Source of the DNA: Conchocele bisecta
Taxonomy: Eukaryota > Mollusca > Bivalvia > Lucinida > Thyasiridae
DNA length: 64,000 nt
Reading direction: 5' to 3'
Assembly: GCA_029237695.1 (NCBI GenBank)
Contig: CM055265.1
Span: 86,091,447 to 86,155,446, forward strand
Part shown: positions 32,420-44,630 of the stretch, one piece after another
Position numbering within the stretch: the stretch's first letter is position 1
How the letters are laid out: each line of letters starts with the position of its first letter
The notes under the pieces: generated by a model
The model's input: only the letters and a program-made list of their open reading frames with translations
Databases searched by the model: none
What the model was told of the DNA's origin: nothing
Translations under genes and position numbers: made by a program

Positions 32420-32691
32420 TTAACCCTTGCACCGCTATCTTAATTTTTTGTCGTCTGCTCTTTATTTTCTATCTTCAATTGTTATCATCAAAAACATGCT
32501 TTGATAGCACTTTAGAATAATTTACAACATGCTTTGACAGCACTTTAGAATCATTTCCATTGGAAATGAAGAATCGTTTCCGTTGGAAATGATTCTGAAG
32601 TGCTGTCAAACCATGTTTTTATTGAGAAATGAGGCAATATATAAAAGCAACAGCAGACGACACTTGTCGTGTGTAGTGGTCTAAGGGTTAA
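32420..32691. repeat. P1 palindromic MITE copy
   Basis: TTAACCCTTGCACCGC and GGTCTAAGGGTTAA borders. It has an extra partial arm before the central TTTCCATTGGAAATGAAGAA segment. Confidence 0.88.
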
Positions 32692-32711
32692 CAAGGAATC
32701 TAGTAATAAAT

Positions 32712-33026
32712 GTACAGTACAACCTCTCTTCAACAGCCACCCATGGGAAGACACAAAACTGGCTGTTGTAGAGGGGTGGCTGTTGTAGGGAGGTTAATGC
32801 TGAATTCAATTTTGGCGTCCAGTTTATTTTTTTGGAAATGATTCTAAAATGCTGTCAAAACATGTTTTTATTGAGAAAGAAGGCAAAAGCAACAGCAGAC
32901 GACAATTTTCGTGCTCAGCAATCTAAGGGTTAGATACAGAGGAATATCCATTTGGGATATAAAATAGCGGCTGTTATAGAGGGTGTTGTTGTAGAGAGGT
33001 GGCCGTTCGGGGAGGTTCGACTGTAC
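32712..33026. repeat. Palindrome of ACCTCTCTtcAACAGCCACC type, split by a partial P1 copy
   Basis: TACAGTACAACCTCTCTTC plus ACAGCCACCC at 32712 mirrors GAGAGGTGGCCGTTCGGGGAG...TACA near 32993-33026. A P1 partial copy (TTAA at 32794 to 32933) lies inside. Several GGCTGTTGTAGAGAGG-like pieces are repeated. The family resembles P3 but has different inner sequence. Confidence 0.6.
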
Positions 33027-33434
33027 AAATGGCTCACCATGGAGAGAGCATGTAGATTCAGAACTAACACAGGAACATACAAAAATACACATAGGGCATT
33101 TTTGCCATTACTGAGATTATTAATTTCCACTTTACTATCTTCTAAGGATGACTGAAGTATCTGAAACGAAAATCTCCAGATTTCGGATACACAAATTCGG
33201 CCAGCTTACTTTCTCCTACAAGCCAAAACCTTATCACACATATATCTTACGTGGATTTATAGTACAAATACATTTTTGAAGGAAAACAGCTGTCGGTCTC
33301 TGTAAAATATTAATGAAAATTCTCTTCATATCAAAAGCACACTTGCCGTATGATTTATCTAAAATAATTAGAGATCTATCTAGATCAGCAAAAGTGTTAT
33401 AACCACTTGGTGAGTTCCAGCATAAAGCAAATAT

Positions 33435-33545
33435 ATACAATGGAACATCTCTTAACAGGGCACTTTAAAAAACATATGCTTTATTTTGATGTGTTTCGCT
33501 GTCATTTATCTACGATTATAATGTCTGTTCATGATCACAAAACAT
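33435..33545. repeat. P3-like MITE fragment
   Basis: CAATGGAACATCTCTTAAC, GATGTGTTTCGCTGTCATTTA and GTTCATGATCACAAA match the P3 interior, strongly diverged. Confidence 0.55.
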
Positions 33546-33610
33546 ACAAATGTATGTCTTTGAATAGGTGAATGCCTCAATCACAGATAAACCTTGATTG
33601 TGCCTTCTTT

Positions 33611-33716
33611 CCCAAAGGAAATGATTCTAATGTGCTGTCAAACCATGTTTTAGATGAAGAAACTGGAAAATAATAAAACAAACAGCAGACGACAAAATTT
33701 AATTCAGCAGTGTAAG
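33611..33716. repeat. P1 right-half fragment
   Basis: GGAAATGATTCTAATGTGCTG to ACAGCAGACGACAAAATTTAA; the right border is lost (TAAGTGTATTT). Confidence 0.75.
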
Positions 33717-33934
33717 TGTATTTATTTTTATTCAAATAATTATCTCAAATTAACACTTTCACAATTCTCAAAAGAAAAGCAGTTGTGAATTTAATCACCT
33801 CACAAGCTTACAGAATGACACATTGCGACAAATATGGGAATTAATTAAGAAAAAAAGTATCCATTTAAAAATCAAGAAAAAATGTACAGAAAGGCAATGC
33901 CGTTTTGTCAATAATTAAATTTTGGGACTTTAAA

Positions 33935-34184
33935 TTAACTCTTTGCATGCTGGGAAACTTGTGGGCTATAAACAGTTCAAAACTAGCGGACAAAAATTCA
34001 TCATATTTTCTTGTATTTCTCCCCGTAAATATCATGAATATGTCTTGGAATTTCATTAGAATTGAGTCCTGAGGACTCAATTCTAATGAAATTTCAAGAC
34101 ACATTTACAGAGAGAAATAAAACATATACTTGTACTCCTAATTCGTTTGGCACATATTTTCACTGCTAGCATGCAAAGAGTTAA
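33935..34184. repeat. P2 palindromic MITE, full copy
   Basis: TTAACTCTTTGCATGC and GCATGCAAAGAGTTAA are perfectly inverted borders, with the centre GAGTCCTGAGGACTC a perfect hairpin. This is the best-preserved P2 copy here. Confidence 0.92.
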
Positions 34185-35448
34185 TCTAATAGAAGGCAAA
34201 CAATCTGCAAATTTGGTCCGATTGTATACTATATGCAACACATTAGAATTAGTTAATCTAAGCCCACCTTTGTTGGCAGACAGACGGACAAACGGAACGA
34301 ATGACAAAACTACCATATAACCCGGGAGACTAACCGCTAAAACTAAAACCCATTAAATAAAATCACTACATTAGTGTTACAGCCAGGCAATGAAAATAAA
34401 ACCACAAATTGCACAAAATGAATGTTTTATCAGCGAAAATGAGATTACTTCATTCGGTTGCCTTCAAAATCGACACACCATATTTCAGGTTCCCCATAAA
34501 CATCGTCATTTTTGTTAGCTATAGTAACTAACTGTCAGAGGACAAAAAGAGCGCAGTCCATAGATTGCCTGTATACAAAAACAATTGTCAAGGAAAAACG
34601 GGCTCAAACATTCAATCAAACTTATCGTTCTGAAATCGCTGGATGCAAGACAGCAATAAATACGGACCACTTAGAATCTTCGAGCGAACACAAATGGACT
34701 CCTGACGAATAAAAAACACCCTAAAAAGTCTACAAGGAACATAGATCCTATTCAGAATGCATCCTCAAAATCTTTGAGGTTATAAAACTGTGCATACTTG
34801 TTTTGTTTACGGAATGACGACCAGTGTATGCCCAGATCAGACACACAGTGCAGTCTGATCTGGGTCTACATTGGTTGCAAACATTTCAAGGTATCTTTTC
34901 CTTTATGGAAATTCATATTTACTGCTGACAGAGTTTCCGTTGCATTCGTTAACACAATGGGAAAATATAACGCGATTGTCTATGAATACGTTATGTATTG
35001 AAAAGTGAGATTATTTATGATTATTTTCACTTTTCTACCTGTTTCAGCAAATAGGGTGATATCAATTAAATCATGCGAAAACAATCGACTGACCGATTGG
35101 TGTCGGATGCTTTTAGGTCAGAAACGAATCGCTGCCATTATAAATCAGCATCCTATTGTTAGCTGTTTGAGATTAACTGGAAAATGTGTTTGTTGAGAAC
35201 ATTATAACAACTGTTGACTCTGCCAGTATTGATGGTCGAGTGGTGACAGCCACATATGAGGACATAGCATGATAACATGGACACTTTAAGGGCATAGAAT
35301 CGGCTCACTAGTAGGGAGATGGTGGTATCAGACTATTTTCATATGCAAATGAGGCATGATGTTTTTTAATTATTTGTACTAATTAAATGCGTAACCTGAA
35401 AAAATATTATTTTCGCCAGATTATAATGTATGATCATTGCACATCAAT

Positions 35449-35545
35449 TCTAAAGTGCTGTCAAAGCATGTTTTTGATGATAAAAATGGAAAATAGAAAA
35501 TAAACAGCAGACAACAAAAAAGTAAGATAGCGGTTTAAGGGTTAA
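35449..35545. repeat. P1 right-half fragment
   Basis: ATTCTAAAGTGCTGTCAAAGC to GCGGTTTAAGGGTTAA. The left arm is absent. Confidence 0.78.
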
Positions 35546-35642
35546 GGTACATGGTATATTTATTATACTTAGTATTGAGATATTAGAAGAGATCATGGAT
35601 TGAATTGACAGCAGTCAAATCATTTGATAAAGAAAGCTTATA

Positions 35643-35855
35643 TTAACCCTTCCTATGCTGTTGACAGAAATTGCCGTCTGCTGTTTTTCATTTTTGCTTT
35701 AATTCTTAACAAAAAACTGTTTTGACAGCACACAAGAATCGTCTCCACTGGAGATGATTCTAATGTGCTGTCAAAACCAGGTTTTTGTCGAGAAATATTG
35801 AAAATAAAACATTTCCAGCAGACGACAACATTTAATTCAGCGTAGTAAGGGTTAA
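35643..35855. repeat. P1 palindromic MITE copy
   Basis: TTAACCCTTCCTATGC and GTAGTAAGGGTTAA borders; the centre TCGTCTCCACTGGAGATGA is a perfect hairpin of a P1 subtype shared with 36893 and 39585. Confidence 0.9.
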
Positions 35856-36163
35856 GGGATAGATCATGTGAGATAATGTGAACAAATTCGACAAAATTTC
35901 ACGAAATAAAAAGAAGGCTCATTCTTAAATTTTCCTTTAATTTAATATTATCGAAATAAATATTGTTTTTGAATTGTTTATATGGCCGTAAAATTTGGGC
36001 AGCTCTCGTGAAACAGACTATAACTGACCTTAGCTGTTACTGGGACGTTACACCCATTCACTTGCACTTTGTCAAAGCATAAATATTTATGCTTGTATTT
36101 ATGGACATCATTGGACATATTATTATAACTTCCGCGTAATTGTTATTAGTCAAAGCGTACACC

Positions 36164-36488
36164 AGAGCTCCAGATAAGGAATTAGTAATTGAGTATTTTC
36201 ACTCCATCATTTGTGAAGCAATTTCTCAAGATGTGTTTGCATGGAAAATAAGAAAAATATGCTATATTTGTGGTCTGTTTATTGTTTTCTGCAGCATGAT
36301 AAATGTACCACAAAATTGTAATTGCTTTTTGATACTTGCTACATCTGATTTCAATTGGGTTTTTGGCAATTTGAATAGGGTATAAGAGAAAATACGCAGC
36401 TTACCCAATTAAAATTTTGAAATACCCAGTTGCTTCAGAAATGATGGAGTGACAATACTCAATTAGTAATTCCTTATCTGGAGCTCTG
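36164..36488. repeat. Foldback element with AGAGCTCCAGATAAGG ends
   Basis: AGAGCTCCAGATAAGGAATT at 36165 is the exact inverse of the end at about 36485. The arms continue with ACTAATTGAGTATT-type pairing and CTCCATCATTT / AAATGATGGAG. Ends resemble P5 (GAGCTCCAGTTAAGG), so the two may be related. Confidence 0.82.
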
Positions 36489-36577
36489 ACTAGATAGTAA
36501 TTTCATTCTCTTGTAACTTGAGCTAGTGTGCCAGGGTGTCTCAAGATTTCATGATCAAATGTGATAATATCAGACCA

Positions 36578-36780
36578 GTCATGTGATTTTGTACCATGTG
36601 CGATTTTTCATGAAATATATTTACAGAAACTGTGATATTTTCTGTAAATGACGTCGAAAGATGATTGCCCATGAAAATTTCGTCAAATTTCGACTTCCTG
36701 TACGGAAAATATCGTAAATTTTGTAAATATTTCTCATGAGATATCACACATGTTCTTAGGTACACAATCCCATGTGATAT
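36578..36780. repeat. P7 palindromic MITE copy
   Basis: CATGTGATTTTGTACCATGTG at the left and TTAGGTACACAATCCCATGTG at the right, with TTACAGAAACTGTGATATTT and ACGGAAAATATCGTAAAT arms. Confidence 0.72.
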
Positions 36781-36892
36781 ATATATATATGAAGTCAGCT
36801 GACCAACAGCTTGTCTCTCTCAAAGTGTACTTAGCAAGATAAGTACACTTTGCAATTTTGGTGAAATCGGCGACAGATGTGTGTGTCGTACA

Positions 36893-37093
36893 TTAACCCT
36901 TCCTACGCTGTTGACGGAAATTGCCGTCTGCTGTTTTTCATTTTTACTTTAATTCTTAACAAAAAACTGGTTTTGACAGCACATGAGAATCGTCTCCAGC
37001 AATGTGCTGTCAAAACCAGGTTTTTGTCGAGAAATTTGAAAATAAAACATTTCCAGCAGACGACAACATTTAATTCAGCGTAGTAATGGTTAA
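36893..37093. repeat. P1 palindromic MITE copy
   Basis: TTAACCCTTCCTACGC and GCGTAGTAATGGTTAA borders. The central hairpin is shortened (TCGTCTCCAGCAATGTG), so one arm has lost about 20 bases. Confidence 0.88.
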
Positions 37094-37656
37094 CCACCAT
37101 GAAAACAGACAGCAGATTTTGTTACTAAGCCGTCATTTCCTACTATGGACACACAATCATAACAAAGAATTGAGAAATTTCAAATGCAGTCAAAACATGT
37201 CACACGTCAAATTTTCCACATAAATTTCCGACCAAGTTTAAGCATATTTCTCACTTTCAATAGAAATTTTAAGTGAAATTTAAAATTTACATTTGACCTC
37301 CGACATCATTGTACAATGAATGTATAATCATTATTCTTAATGAGGTACACAGCTTAGTTAATATTTATAGCATTTTATAAGATTTAATAGACTGAATCAT
37401 ATTTAAATTTCGGTATATTCTATGCGAGAAATTAATCTTTTGTGAACAGACAGTGAAGGTACGGCTGGATCTCCAAAATCTTCATGGCATCTTTTCATTT
37501 CCTTTATATTGGAAATATCTGTCATATTTTTTTCCTCCACATTTTCATGCAAACATTAAAATACAAGAAAAAAAATCTACTCCTTTGAATAACAACAAAT
37601 TTTTTTTTAGTGAACTTGTAAACAGTGCCGCTGCCAAATGGCTGAATGTTTGTGGT

Positions 37657-37786
37657 GGTTCTAATTTCTAACAGTTCTCAGTGGTTCTAATTTCTAACAG
37701 TTCTCAGTGGTTCTAATTTCTAACAGTTCTCAGTGGTTCTAATTTCTAACAGTTCTCAGAGGTTCTACTTTCTAACAGTTCTCAGT
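37657..37786 (+). repeat. 26-bp tandem repeat, five copies
   Basis: The unit GGTTCTAATTTCTAACAGTT plus CTCAGT repeats from 37657, 37683, 37709, 37735 and 37761, near identical. The copies are not related to the MITE ends. Confidence 0.9.
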
Positions 37787-37807
37787 ATTCCTTGGCCATT
37801 CTTTCTG

Positions 37808-38021
37808 TTCACCCTTACAGTGCCGAATTATTTTTTGTCGTCTGCTGTTTATTTTTTATTTTCCATTTTTCATATAAAAAACATGTTTTGACAACACTTT
37901 AGAATCATTTATAATGGAAATGATTCTAAAGTGCTGTCAAACCATGCTTTTATTGAGAAAGAGGATCAAATATAACACAACAGCAGACGACTATTTTCGT
38001 TTCCCGCATTCTAAGGGTTAA
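37808..38021. repeat. P1 palindromic MITE copy
   Basis: TTCACCCTTACAGTGCC at the left and GCATTCTAAGGGTTAA at the right; one base of the left TTAA is changed. Central hairpin GAATCATTTATAATGGAAATG. Confidence 0.87.
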
Positions 38022-38044
38022 ACATATATCTATAGTAGTCAAGA

Positions 38045-38389
38045 GAAACCCTTACACCGCTATATTAATTTTTTGCCGTCTGCTGTTTATTTTCTATTTT
38101 CCATTTTTATCATCAAAAACATGCTTTGACAGCACTTTAGACTAATTTACAACATGCTTTGACAGCACTTCAGAATCATTTCCATTGTTATTTTCCATTT
38201 TTATCATCAAAAACATGCTTTGACAGCACTTTAGACTAATTTACAACATGCTTTGACAGCACTTCAAAATCATTTCCATTGGAAATGATTATGAAGTGCT
38301 GTCAAAACATGTTTTTATTCAGAAATAAGGCAAGATATAAAAGCAACAGCAGACAACAATTGTTGTGTAGTTAGTGGTCTAAGGGTTAA
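38045..38389. repeat. P1 MITE copy with an internal duplication
   Basis: The left border is decayed (AAACCCTTACACCGC), the right is GGTCTAAGGGTTAA. The arm segment TATTTTCCATTTTTATCATC to CACTTCAGAATCATTTCCATT is present twice in direct order, lengthening the element. Confidence 0.85.
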
Positions 38390-38619
38390 TGGCAAATCAT
38401 GTTTTTGAATAGAATAATATACGGACAAATATCCAGTGGAAAAGTGAGACAAATATAGAATAATGTTGTTACCGAATCTTGTGTTTACAAATGGTGGTCG
38501 TGACATATACTTCTGAGCGCATAGAAGGAAAATATTTAGGATTTTCCGCAAACATAATGGCGTATCCTCAGCATGAAAACGGTTACTATTATTCGGCTAA
38601 TGTATCTTGAAATAAAATA

Positions 38620-38690
38620 TATCAGACTCGGCTTGGAAACGTTTCCTAAGCCTTGCCTGATAAACTTGATATCAAAAGACACTAGACTGG
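38620..38690. repeat. Fragment of a TTTATCAGGCAAGGC repeat
   Basis: GAAACGTTTCCTAAGCCTTGCC and TGATATCAAAAGACACTAG resemble the inverted element at 53920-54045. Confidence 0.5.
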
Positions 38691-38775
38691 TGTTTTCTAT
38701 TTATTAATCTCATCATGTTTGGTTAGTCTCGTCACACATTTAGCTTGTTAATCTAACTACATGTAGAATGATTTG

Positions 38776-38954
38776 TTAACCCTTATAACACCGCTATCTT
38801 AATTTTTTGCCGTCTGCTGTTTATTTTCTATTTTCCATTTGTATCATCAAAAACACGCTGAAGTGCTGTCAAAACATGTTTTTATTGAGAAATAAGGCAA
38901 GATATTAAAGCAACAGCAGACGACAATTGTTGTGTGTAGCGGTCTAAGGGTTAA
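38776..38954. repeat. P1 MITE copy 25 bp downstream of a PRDM1 exon donor
   Basis: TTAACCCTTATAACACCGC and GGTCTAAGGGTTAA borders; the central hairpin is deleted (AAAACACGCTGAAGTGCTG). On the gene strand it lies directly after the donor GTAGGA at 38979. Confidence 0.88.
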
Positions 38955-38979
38955 TAATGTAATAAAATAAAGGTCCTAC

Positions 38980-39105
38980 CTTCCAGAGACCGATTCTGTT
39001 GGTGCTGCTTTGCTTTGGCGGCGGTTCCTTCGTCAAGATCTCCCCATTCAAAGGTCCAAATCGCGTTCCTCTCGGAATGTAATCGACGCTCCAAACACCT
39101 TCGAC
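38980..39105 (-). CDS. PRDM1: PRDM1/Blimp-1 exon encoding the first half of the PR/SET domain
   Basis: The exon is 126 bp, 42 codons, phase 0 at both ends. The acceptor is TTCTCCGTGGCAG|GTC and the donor AAG|GTAGGA. The codons include VEGVWSVDYIPRGTRFGPLN, the hallmark opening of the PR domain, then GEILTKEPPPKQSS and NRIGLWK. The GTRFGPL segment is identical to that of vertebrate Blimp-1. Joined in frame it continues into VFQDNEV of the next exon. Confidence 0.96.
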
Positions 39106-39584
39106 CTGCCACGGAGAAAAAGACAATCGTGTCATGATTAGATTATTAATAAATACATACTTGTCAAATAAACATCGTGACCTCTGTATTATAAGTGAAA
39201 TGAGCGAAATTGATCAACAACAATTAAGTTATGTTACACATACAATGGTAGCTATTAATGACACGCGTTCGTATAAAAGAATAAGAACTTTTTAAAAATA
39301 ATAATTTCAATTTAATATTTCCGCCGACCTTATATTTCACCCAGATGAACAATTTCTTAACTCGGCCAGATCTGAATATCAAGATCTGCCATCAAAGGTT
39401 TTGTTACTGCCAGCCTTGAACAAGAATGTCAAAAACTTTCACTGTACGATATTGATATTGCCCACGATTATATAGAGATAATGAAAACATACACTCGTTT
39501 GTTTCATTGAATGACTATGATATTTCCACAACGGAACAGACCGACTATTGGTCAGCATGTGTCATGATTTTTAACATTTATTCA

Positions 39585-39802
39585 TTAACCCTCACTATGC
39601 GGGAGACGAAAATTGTCGTCTGCTGTTTTTTCATTTTTGCCTTAATTCTTTACAAAAAAAACACCTGTTTTGACAGCACATGAGAATCGTCTCCAGTGGA
39701 GACGATTCTCATGTGCTGCCAAAACATGTTTTTATCGAGAAATATTGAAAATAAAATATTTCCAACAGACGACAAAATTTAATTCAGCATAGTAAGGGTT
39801 AA
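39585..39802. repeat. P1 palindromic MITE copy
   Basis: TTAACCCTCACTATGC and GCATAGTAAGGGTTAA borders; centre GAATCGTCTCCAGTGGAGAC. One of the most symmetrical P1 copies. Confidence 0.9.
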
Positions 39803-40402
39803 ATTAATTTTCTTTATTACAGTAACGGTTGATGAAAAATAACTGAATAATATATTTATACTGGTTCAGAATGTTTTCTCCGAGCTTGCATAGAAGAGTG
39901 GTGATTTAAGTTCAGATTTATTAAACTGTTTGTCTGAAATCAGACGAGTTTAATAAATATCATAATAAATCATAGCAGATGTTACATTCTATTCATTGCA
40001 TAAGCATAGCAACATACATTGAACCCTTTACTGATAACCTGAATTGTTTTCTAGTGTATTATGATTTTAAATACAAATTGTGTTATTACTGCAAAAACAC
40101 AGTTTAAGCAATAAAGAATACTAAATGTATGTAATTTATTTATGACACACACATATTTGTATAATAAGCAGTAAAATATGTGAACACATTTTTAAAGGAA
40201 AAACAATAGTGTTTTTGCACCTTATTAATGATATTGACAGACATACATTCTTATATCATTAGAATTAGAGCAATAAATTGAAGAGGTCAATGGCAGAAGG
40301 GGGAGATCTCCGAGGTACATGAGTGGTGATTAAAGTTCAGATTTATGAACTCCTTATGGAGTTAGCCCCCTTCTTCCACCGACCACTTCAAATATACTCT
40401 CA

Positions 40403-40652
40403 TTAACCCTTAGACCGCTACACACAACAATTGTCGTCTGCTGTTGCTTTTATATCTTGCCTTATTTCTGAATAAAAACATGTTTTGACAGCACTTCAGA
40501 ATCATTTCCAATGGAAATGATTCTGAAGTGCTGTCAAAGTATGTTGTAAATTATTCTAAAGTGCTGTCAAAGCATGTTTTCGATGATAAAAATTGAAAAT
40601 AGAAAATAAACAGCAGACGACAAAAAAATTAAGATAGCAGTGTAAGGGTTAA
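40403..40652. repeat. P1 palindromic MITE copy
   Basis: TTAACCCTTAGACCGC and GCAGTGTAAGGGTTAA borders. Same long subtype as 22157 and 60205, with the extra GTTGTAAATTATTCTAAAG arm. Confidence 0.9.
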
Positions 40653-41429
40653 ATCAATTGCAAATCATATTACAACAAAATCAATTAATGGCACATCATC
40701 ATAGACAACAATGAAACGTTTAATTTAATTAAAAAAGCTGATATTCATTAATTAAATTTAATTACCAATCAGTATATATCAGTTACAAATATTCCAACTT
40801 TCGGAAAATACACAAATATATCACCAAGGTCTCCACATCGTGTTTTACCGTTCGCACATGAACCTGTTCCCTTGCTCGGTAGCAACGGGAATATATCACA
40901 TGTATACGGAACATCCCACTTTATTTGAAATCAGAACCAAAGATAAGTCTGTAGCAATTTTGATGAAATGATGTGATCTGAATCTTAAAGCTAGTCGTTC
41001 AACTGGACTTGCGTGTGTTTAACCAGCAGCCGCAAGATAAGCCACCAGCGGGGGTTGTATAAAAAATAGGTAAAATATAAACTTGAGATTATCATGAAAA
41101 GTGGCATAAAACAGAGACTTGTATTTTATACATTTAATCATATTAAGAGATAGGCGTCAAAAGTGAAACGCACAGGAAGTCCTATCTGATATCAGCGTGC
41201 CGTATGTACTGGCAGTAAACCCGCCATAAAGCTGCCAGCACGGACAGGAAAGACACCTGTCAGGCGCGAGTTGCAGGGAAAAGGTGGGTGTTAATTATGC
41301 AGTGTGAAGTCATATCGTCGAGATCTTGGCAAACGTAGATGTAACGATCTCCGCGGTGAAATGGGGTTTAGCGTCTCATCAACATAATAAATGGAAGAGG
41401 ATGGTGGTGAGTGAAAGTGGTTTGTTATA

Positions 41430-41740
41430 TAAAGATAGTCAACCAGGCTTATGGAACCAATTGCTGGAATTTTAACACAACTGACGGGATAAATGGGGCT
41501 TATGGAATTTGTGGTCATGTTCTAACTCCAGATCTCTGCGACTGGAGAAATGGGGCTTATGGCATCTGTCGTCATGTCCTATCTCCATATCTAATTGTGC
41601 ACTCTCGGTCTCGACACGGATCTAGACAACTTGTAGACGCATGATGTGTGCTTCACCAACTGAATGGCGACCAGTGTAGACCCAGATCAGACTTTGCGGA
41701 TGCACAGGCTGGTCTGGGTCACTGTGTTGACGGGATAAAA
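41430..41740 (+). repeat. P4-derived diverged repeats
   Basis: CGACTGGAGAAATGGGGCTT at about 41539 and GGCGACCAGTGTAGACCCAG at about 41667, with GGATGCACAGGCTGGTCTGGG. Several P4 starts seem to be joined. Confidence 0.5.
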
Positions 41741-42409
41741 CCAACTTATACTCTAATGAAACTAAATTATCTGCCGAAATCATCACCATTGTCTTGCATT
41801 TGGTCATCAACATAAACACAACCTGGTCTCAAATCACCAGTGTGGTCCATTTTCACGATGCGCGATTGATTGTGTTTCCACTTGTTTACCAGCGATTAGT
41901 TCTGCTCATAGAAATACATATTTCAAGTCTTGCTAATTATATATTGGCGGCTGTGTAGATGTTCGCTTTATGATAAATTAATTTACATGTACACCAAATG
42001 AAATTCAAATTAAGTAATAGATGATTAAGACAGCTTTCTATGTAATTTCCTCTATCTATTGCCAAATTATACTCTGATTCGTTTTCTTTTGATGGGTTGG
42101 TTGGAAAGAACTTCAAATGAGCCACACATACAGAAAAGGGACGATATCACTATTGTAACCAGTGTGGATCCTGATCATTTTGTGTATATTTGACACACAC
42201 ATGCAGAACGCGATCAAAACTGTTATCTTGAGACATAGCAAATATGTTTTGGCTGAATTGCAAACAATGCAGGCCGTGATCAGACTGCACTTGGGCTATG
42301 CTTGATACAATTGCCAACTGTACCTTTTGGAAAAGAACTTCAAATATATACAGTAAGTCCAGTTTAGCTTAAGAGGTAGACTGAATCTGATGAAGAAAGA
42401 GGTTTATGT

Positions 42410-43068
42410 CTAGTAACTGAATCTATGTAATGTTAAAGAGGTACTGATCTATGTAATGTAAAGAGGTACTGATCTATGTAATAGAGTACTGATATAATGT
42501 ATGTAAGAGTACTGATCTATGTAATAAGTAGAGTAAGAAACTGATTCTGAATATGTAATGATAAAGATGTACTGATCTATGTATGTTAAGAGGTATGATT
42601 AGTAATGTACTGTAATGTTAAGATGTGTAACTGATATGTAATTTAAAGTATGATCTATGTAATGTAGAGGTACTGATCTATGTAATGTTAAAGAGGTAGA
42701 CTGATATATGTAATGTTTAAGAGGTAGACTGATCTATGTAATGTTAAAGAGGAACTGATCTATGTAATGTTAAAGAGGTATGATCTATGTTAATGTAGAG
42801 GTACTGATCTATGTAATGTAAAGAGGACTGATATATGATGTTTAAGAGGGTACTATGTATAAATGTATGTAAGAAAGACGTCTATGTAATGTTAAAGAGG
42901 ATCGTAATGATCTATGTAATGTTTAAGAGGTACTGATCTATGTAATGTTAAAGAGGTACTGATCTATGTAATGTTAAAGAGGTACTGATCTATGTAATGT
43001 TTAAGAGGTACTGATCTATGTAATGTTTAAGAGGTACTGATCTATGTAATGTTAAAGAGGTACTGATC
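42410..43068 (+). repeat. 26-bp tandem array (GATCTATGTAATGTTAAAGA plus GGTACT)
   Basis: About 25 units; the cleanest lie at 42920-43068 with exact 26-bp spacing. The left two-thirds is rich in one-base losses. It stops 10 bp before a P5 MITE. It has no protein-coding sense. Confidence 0.92.
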
Positions 43069-43077
43069 AGGTACCGG

Positions 43078-43272
43078 CAGAGCTCCAGTTAAGATGCGTA
43101 ATTTGACCAAATATTCGAGGTATTTTTCTTAGTTCTTAACCAAAAAATGGCAAGTTAGGAGTTCTTTAGAATCATCTCAATGAGACGATTCTAAAGCACT
43201 CCCAACTTGCCATTTTTGGTGAAGAAATAACAAAATTCCCCCAAAGTTGATCAAATTACGCACCTTAACTTA
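43078..43272. repeat. P5 palindromic MITE copy
   Basis: AGAGCTCCAGTTAAGATGCG at the left; TTACGCACCTTAACT at the right, where the last GGAGCTC is lost. Central hairpin ATCTCAATGAGACGATTC. Confidence 0.83.
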
Positions 43273-43927
43273 CCAGTTTAGAAAATATGTCAGATGTGCT
43301 TTCCTACTTTGCATGTTACTACCGATATACGGGTATGAACATTTCTAAATATATTACTGCTATTTTTTTCATTTCTAATCAAAAGTATATGTTGTGACAA
43401 TGCACTCCTGCAGCCTCATAACAATCTATGGTGCTTGTTAGAAGCATGATGTGCGTTTTATTGATGGAATGGCGAACAGTGCTGATCCTGATCAGACTGT
43501 GCATCTCTACTGATCTGGATAAGCCCTATTTCTCCAGTCACAGCCACCAATTTGCTTCATTTGATGGGTTTCACTGTAATGTATATGCAACAATACATTT
43601 TCTTGTTTGCAAAGCACAACAGCATGTCCTCAAGTGTTCATATACCAACATAGCTGCACGCTTTTCGTTTTATAGGCAAAAGGTTGCACTTTATCGCTAC
43701 ACCAGTCAACGGTAAAAAATTACGCAAATAGCATTTACATTTCCCGCATATAGCAGGGTGTTGATGTTCATACTTCGCTATATTGTTATTGAGAGAAACT
43801 TCTACAATATGAGGTAGAAAGAGAACAAAAAACGCAAATTTGAAAAGACTACTGCGTCATAACGCTTATGTAATGCAATGTACTGAAATGTAATTAGAGC
43901 TATGTGCTCAGAACTAATACCAACATT

Positions 43928-44000
43928 ACAGTGGAATCTCGCTAAACCAGACACCCTGGGGGGGACCCCAGGGGTGTCCGGTTCAGGGTGATTGTACTGT
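43928..44000. repeat. P3 terminal hairpin
   Basis: ACAGTGGAATCTCGCTAAACC and its inverse flank ACACCCTGGGGGGGACCC. Only the end hairpin of P3 is present. Confidence 0.75.
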
Positions 44001-44630
44001 AATTTGTAATACACAATATTTCTTCTCTCGATTAGTACAGTTGCCACGAATGAAAAAGAATGCATGTTTATCAGGATAACATAGAACACATGAATACAGT
44101 TGTACTGCATGGATTAAATAACCTCGTAAAAAACGTGTTGCAGAAAACGCACAGTGCGTGCACACATCATGGGACAATGAACCGTGTAATGGCTTAGATA
44201 ACCGTAATCGGAGGCACGCTTCTCGCAGATATTCCAGACAGAAGGCAAAAAAACGAAATCGGAGAAATTATCGAAAGCATAAAATATGTTGAGCTCGGTT
44301 ATCACGAAGGTGCTGCTAGATATGTGATGGGATTTGATAAATCTGAGCTTATTGCTTTTATAGCTTTTGCGACTTAGGTCGACTAAGTGTGCGAATCTGT
44401 GCAGTCTGACAGTGTCTACATTGTTTACCGTTTAAACTGGACAGAGTATACATTACATATGCATGGATGTGGCCAAGAAAAGCGAAAATGTATTCCCTAT
44501 GTACCTAACAAGCTATTGTACAGTGTTAGGTTAAAGAAATTGTCATATATGGAACAACACATTAAAATATATAAAAATTACTTTTTTTGTCATGGTGCGA
44601 TGAAAATACACATGGTTTCTCTGTTTAATA

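Larger units (their letters stand above)
31784..38979 (-). other. PRDM1 intron within the PR domain
   Basis: It is 7,196 bp, with donor GTAGGA at 38979-38974 and acceptor CAG at 31786-31784. It is dense in P1 copies (ten full or partial), with P2, P5-like and P7 copies. The least repetitive stretches are 33040-33430 and 34190-35340, where no gene is recognised. Confidence 0.85.
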
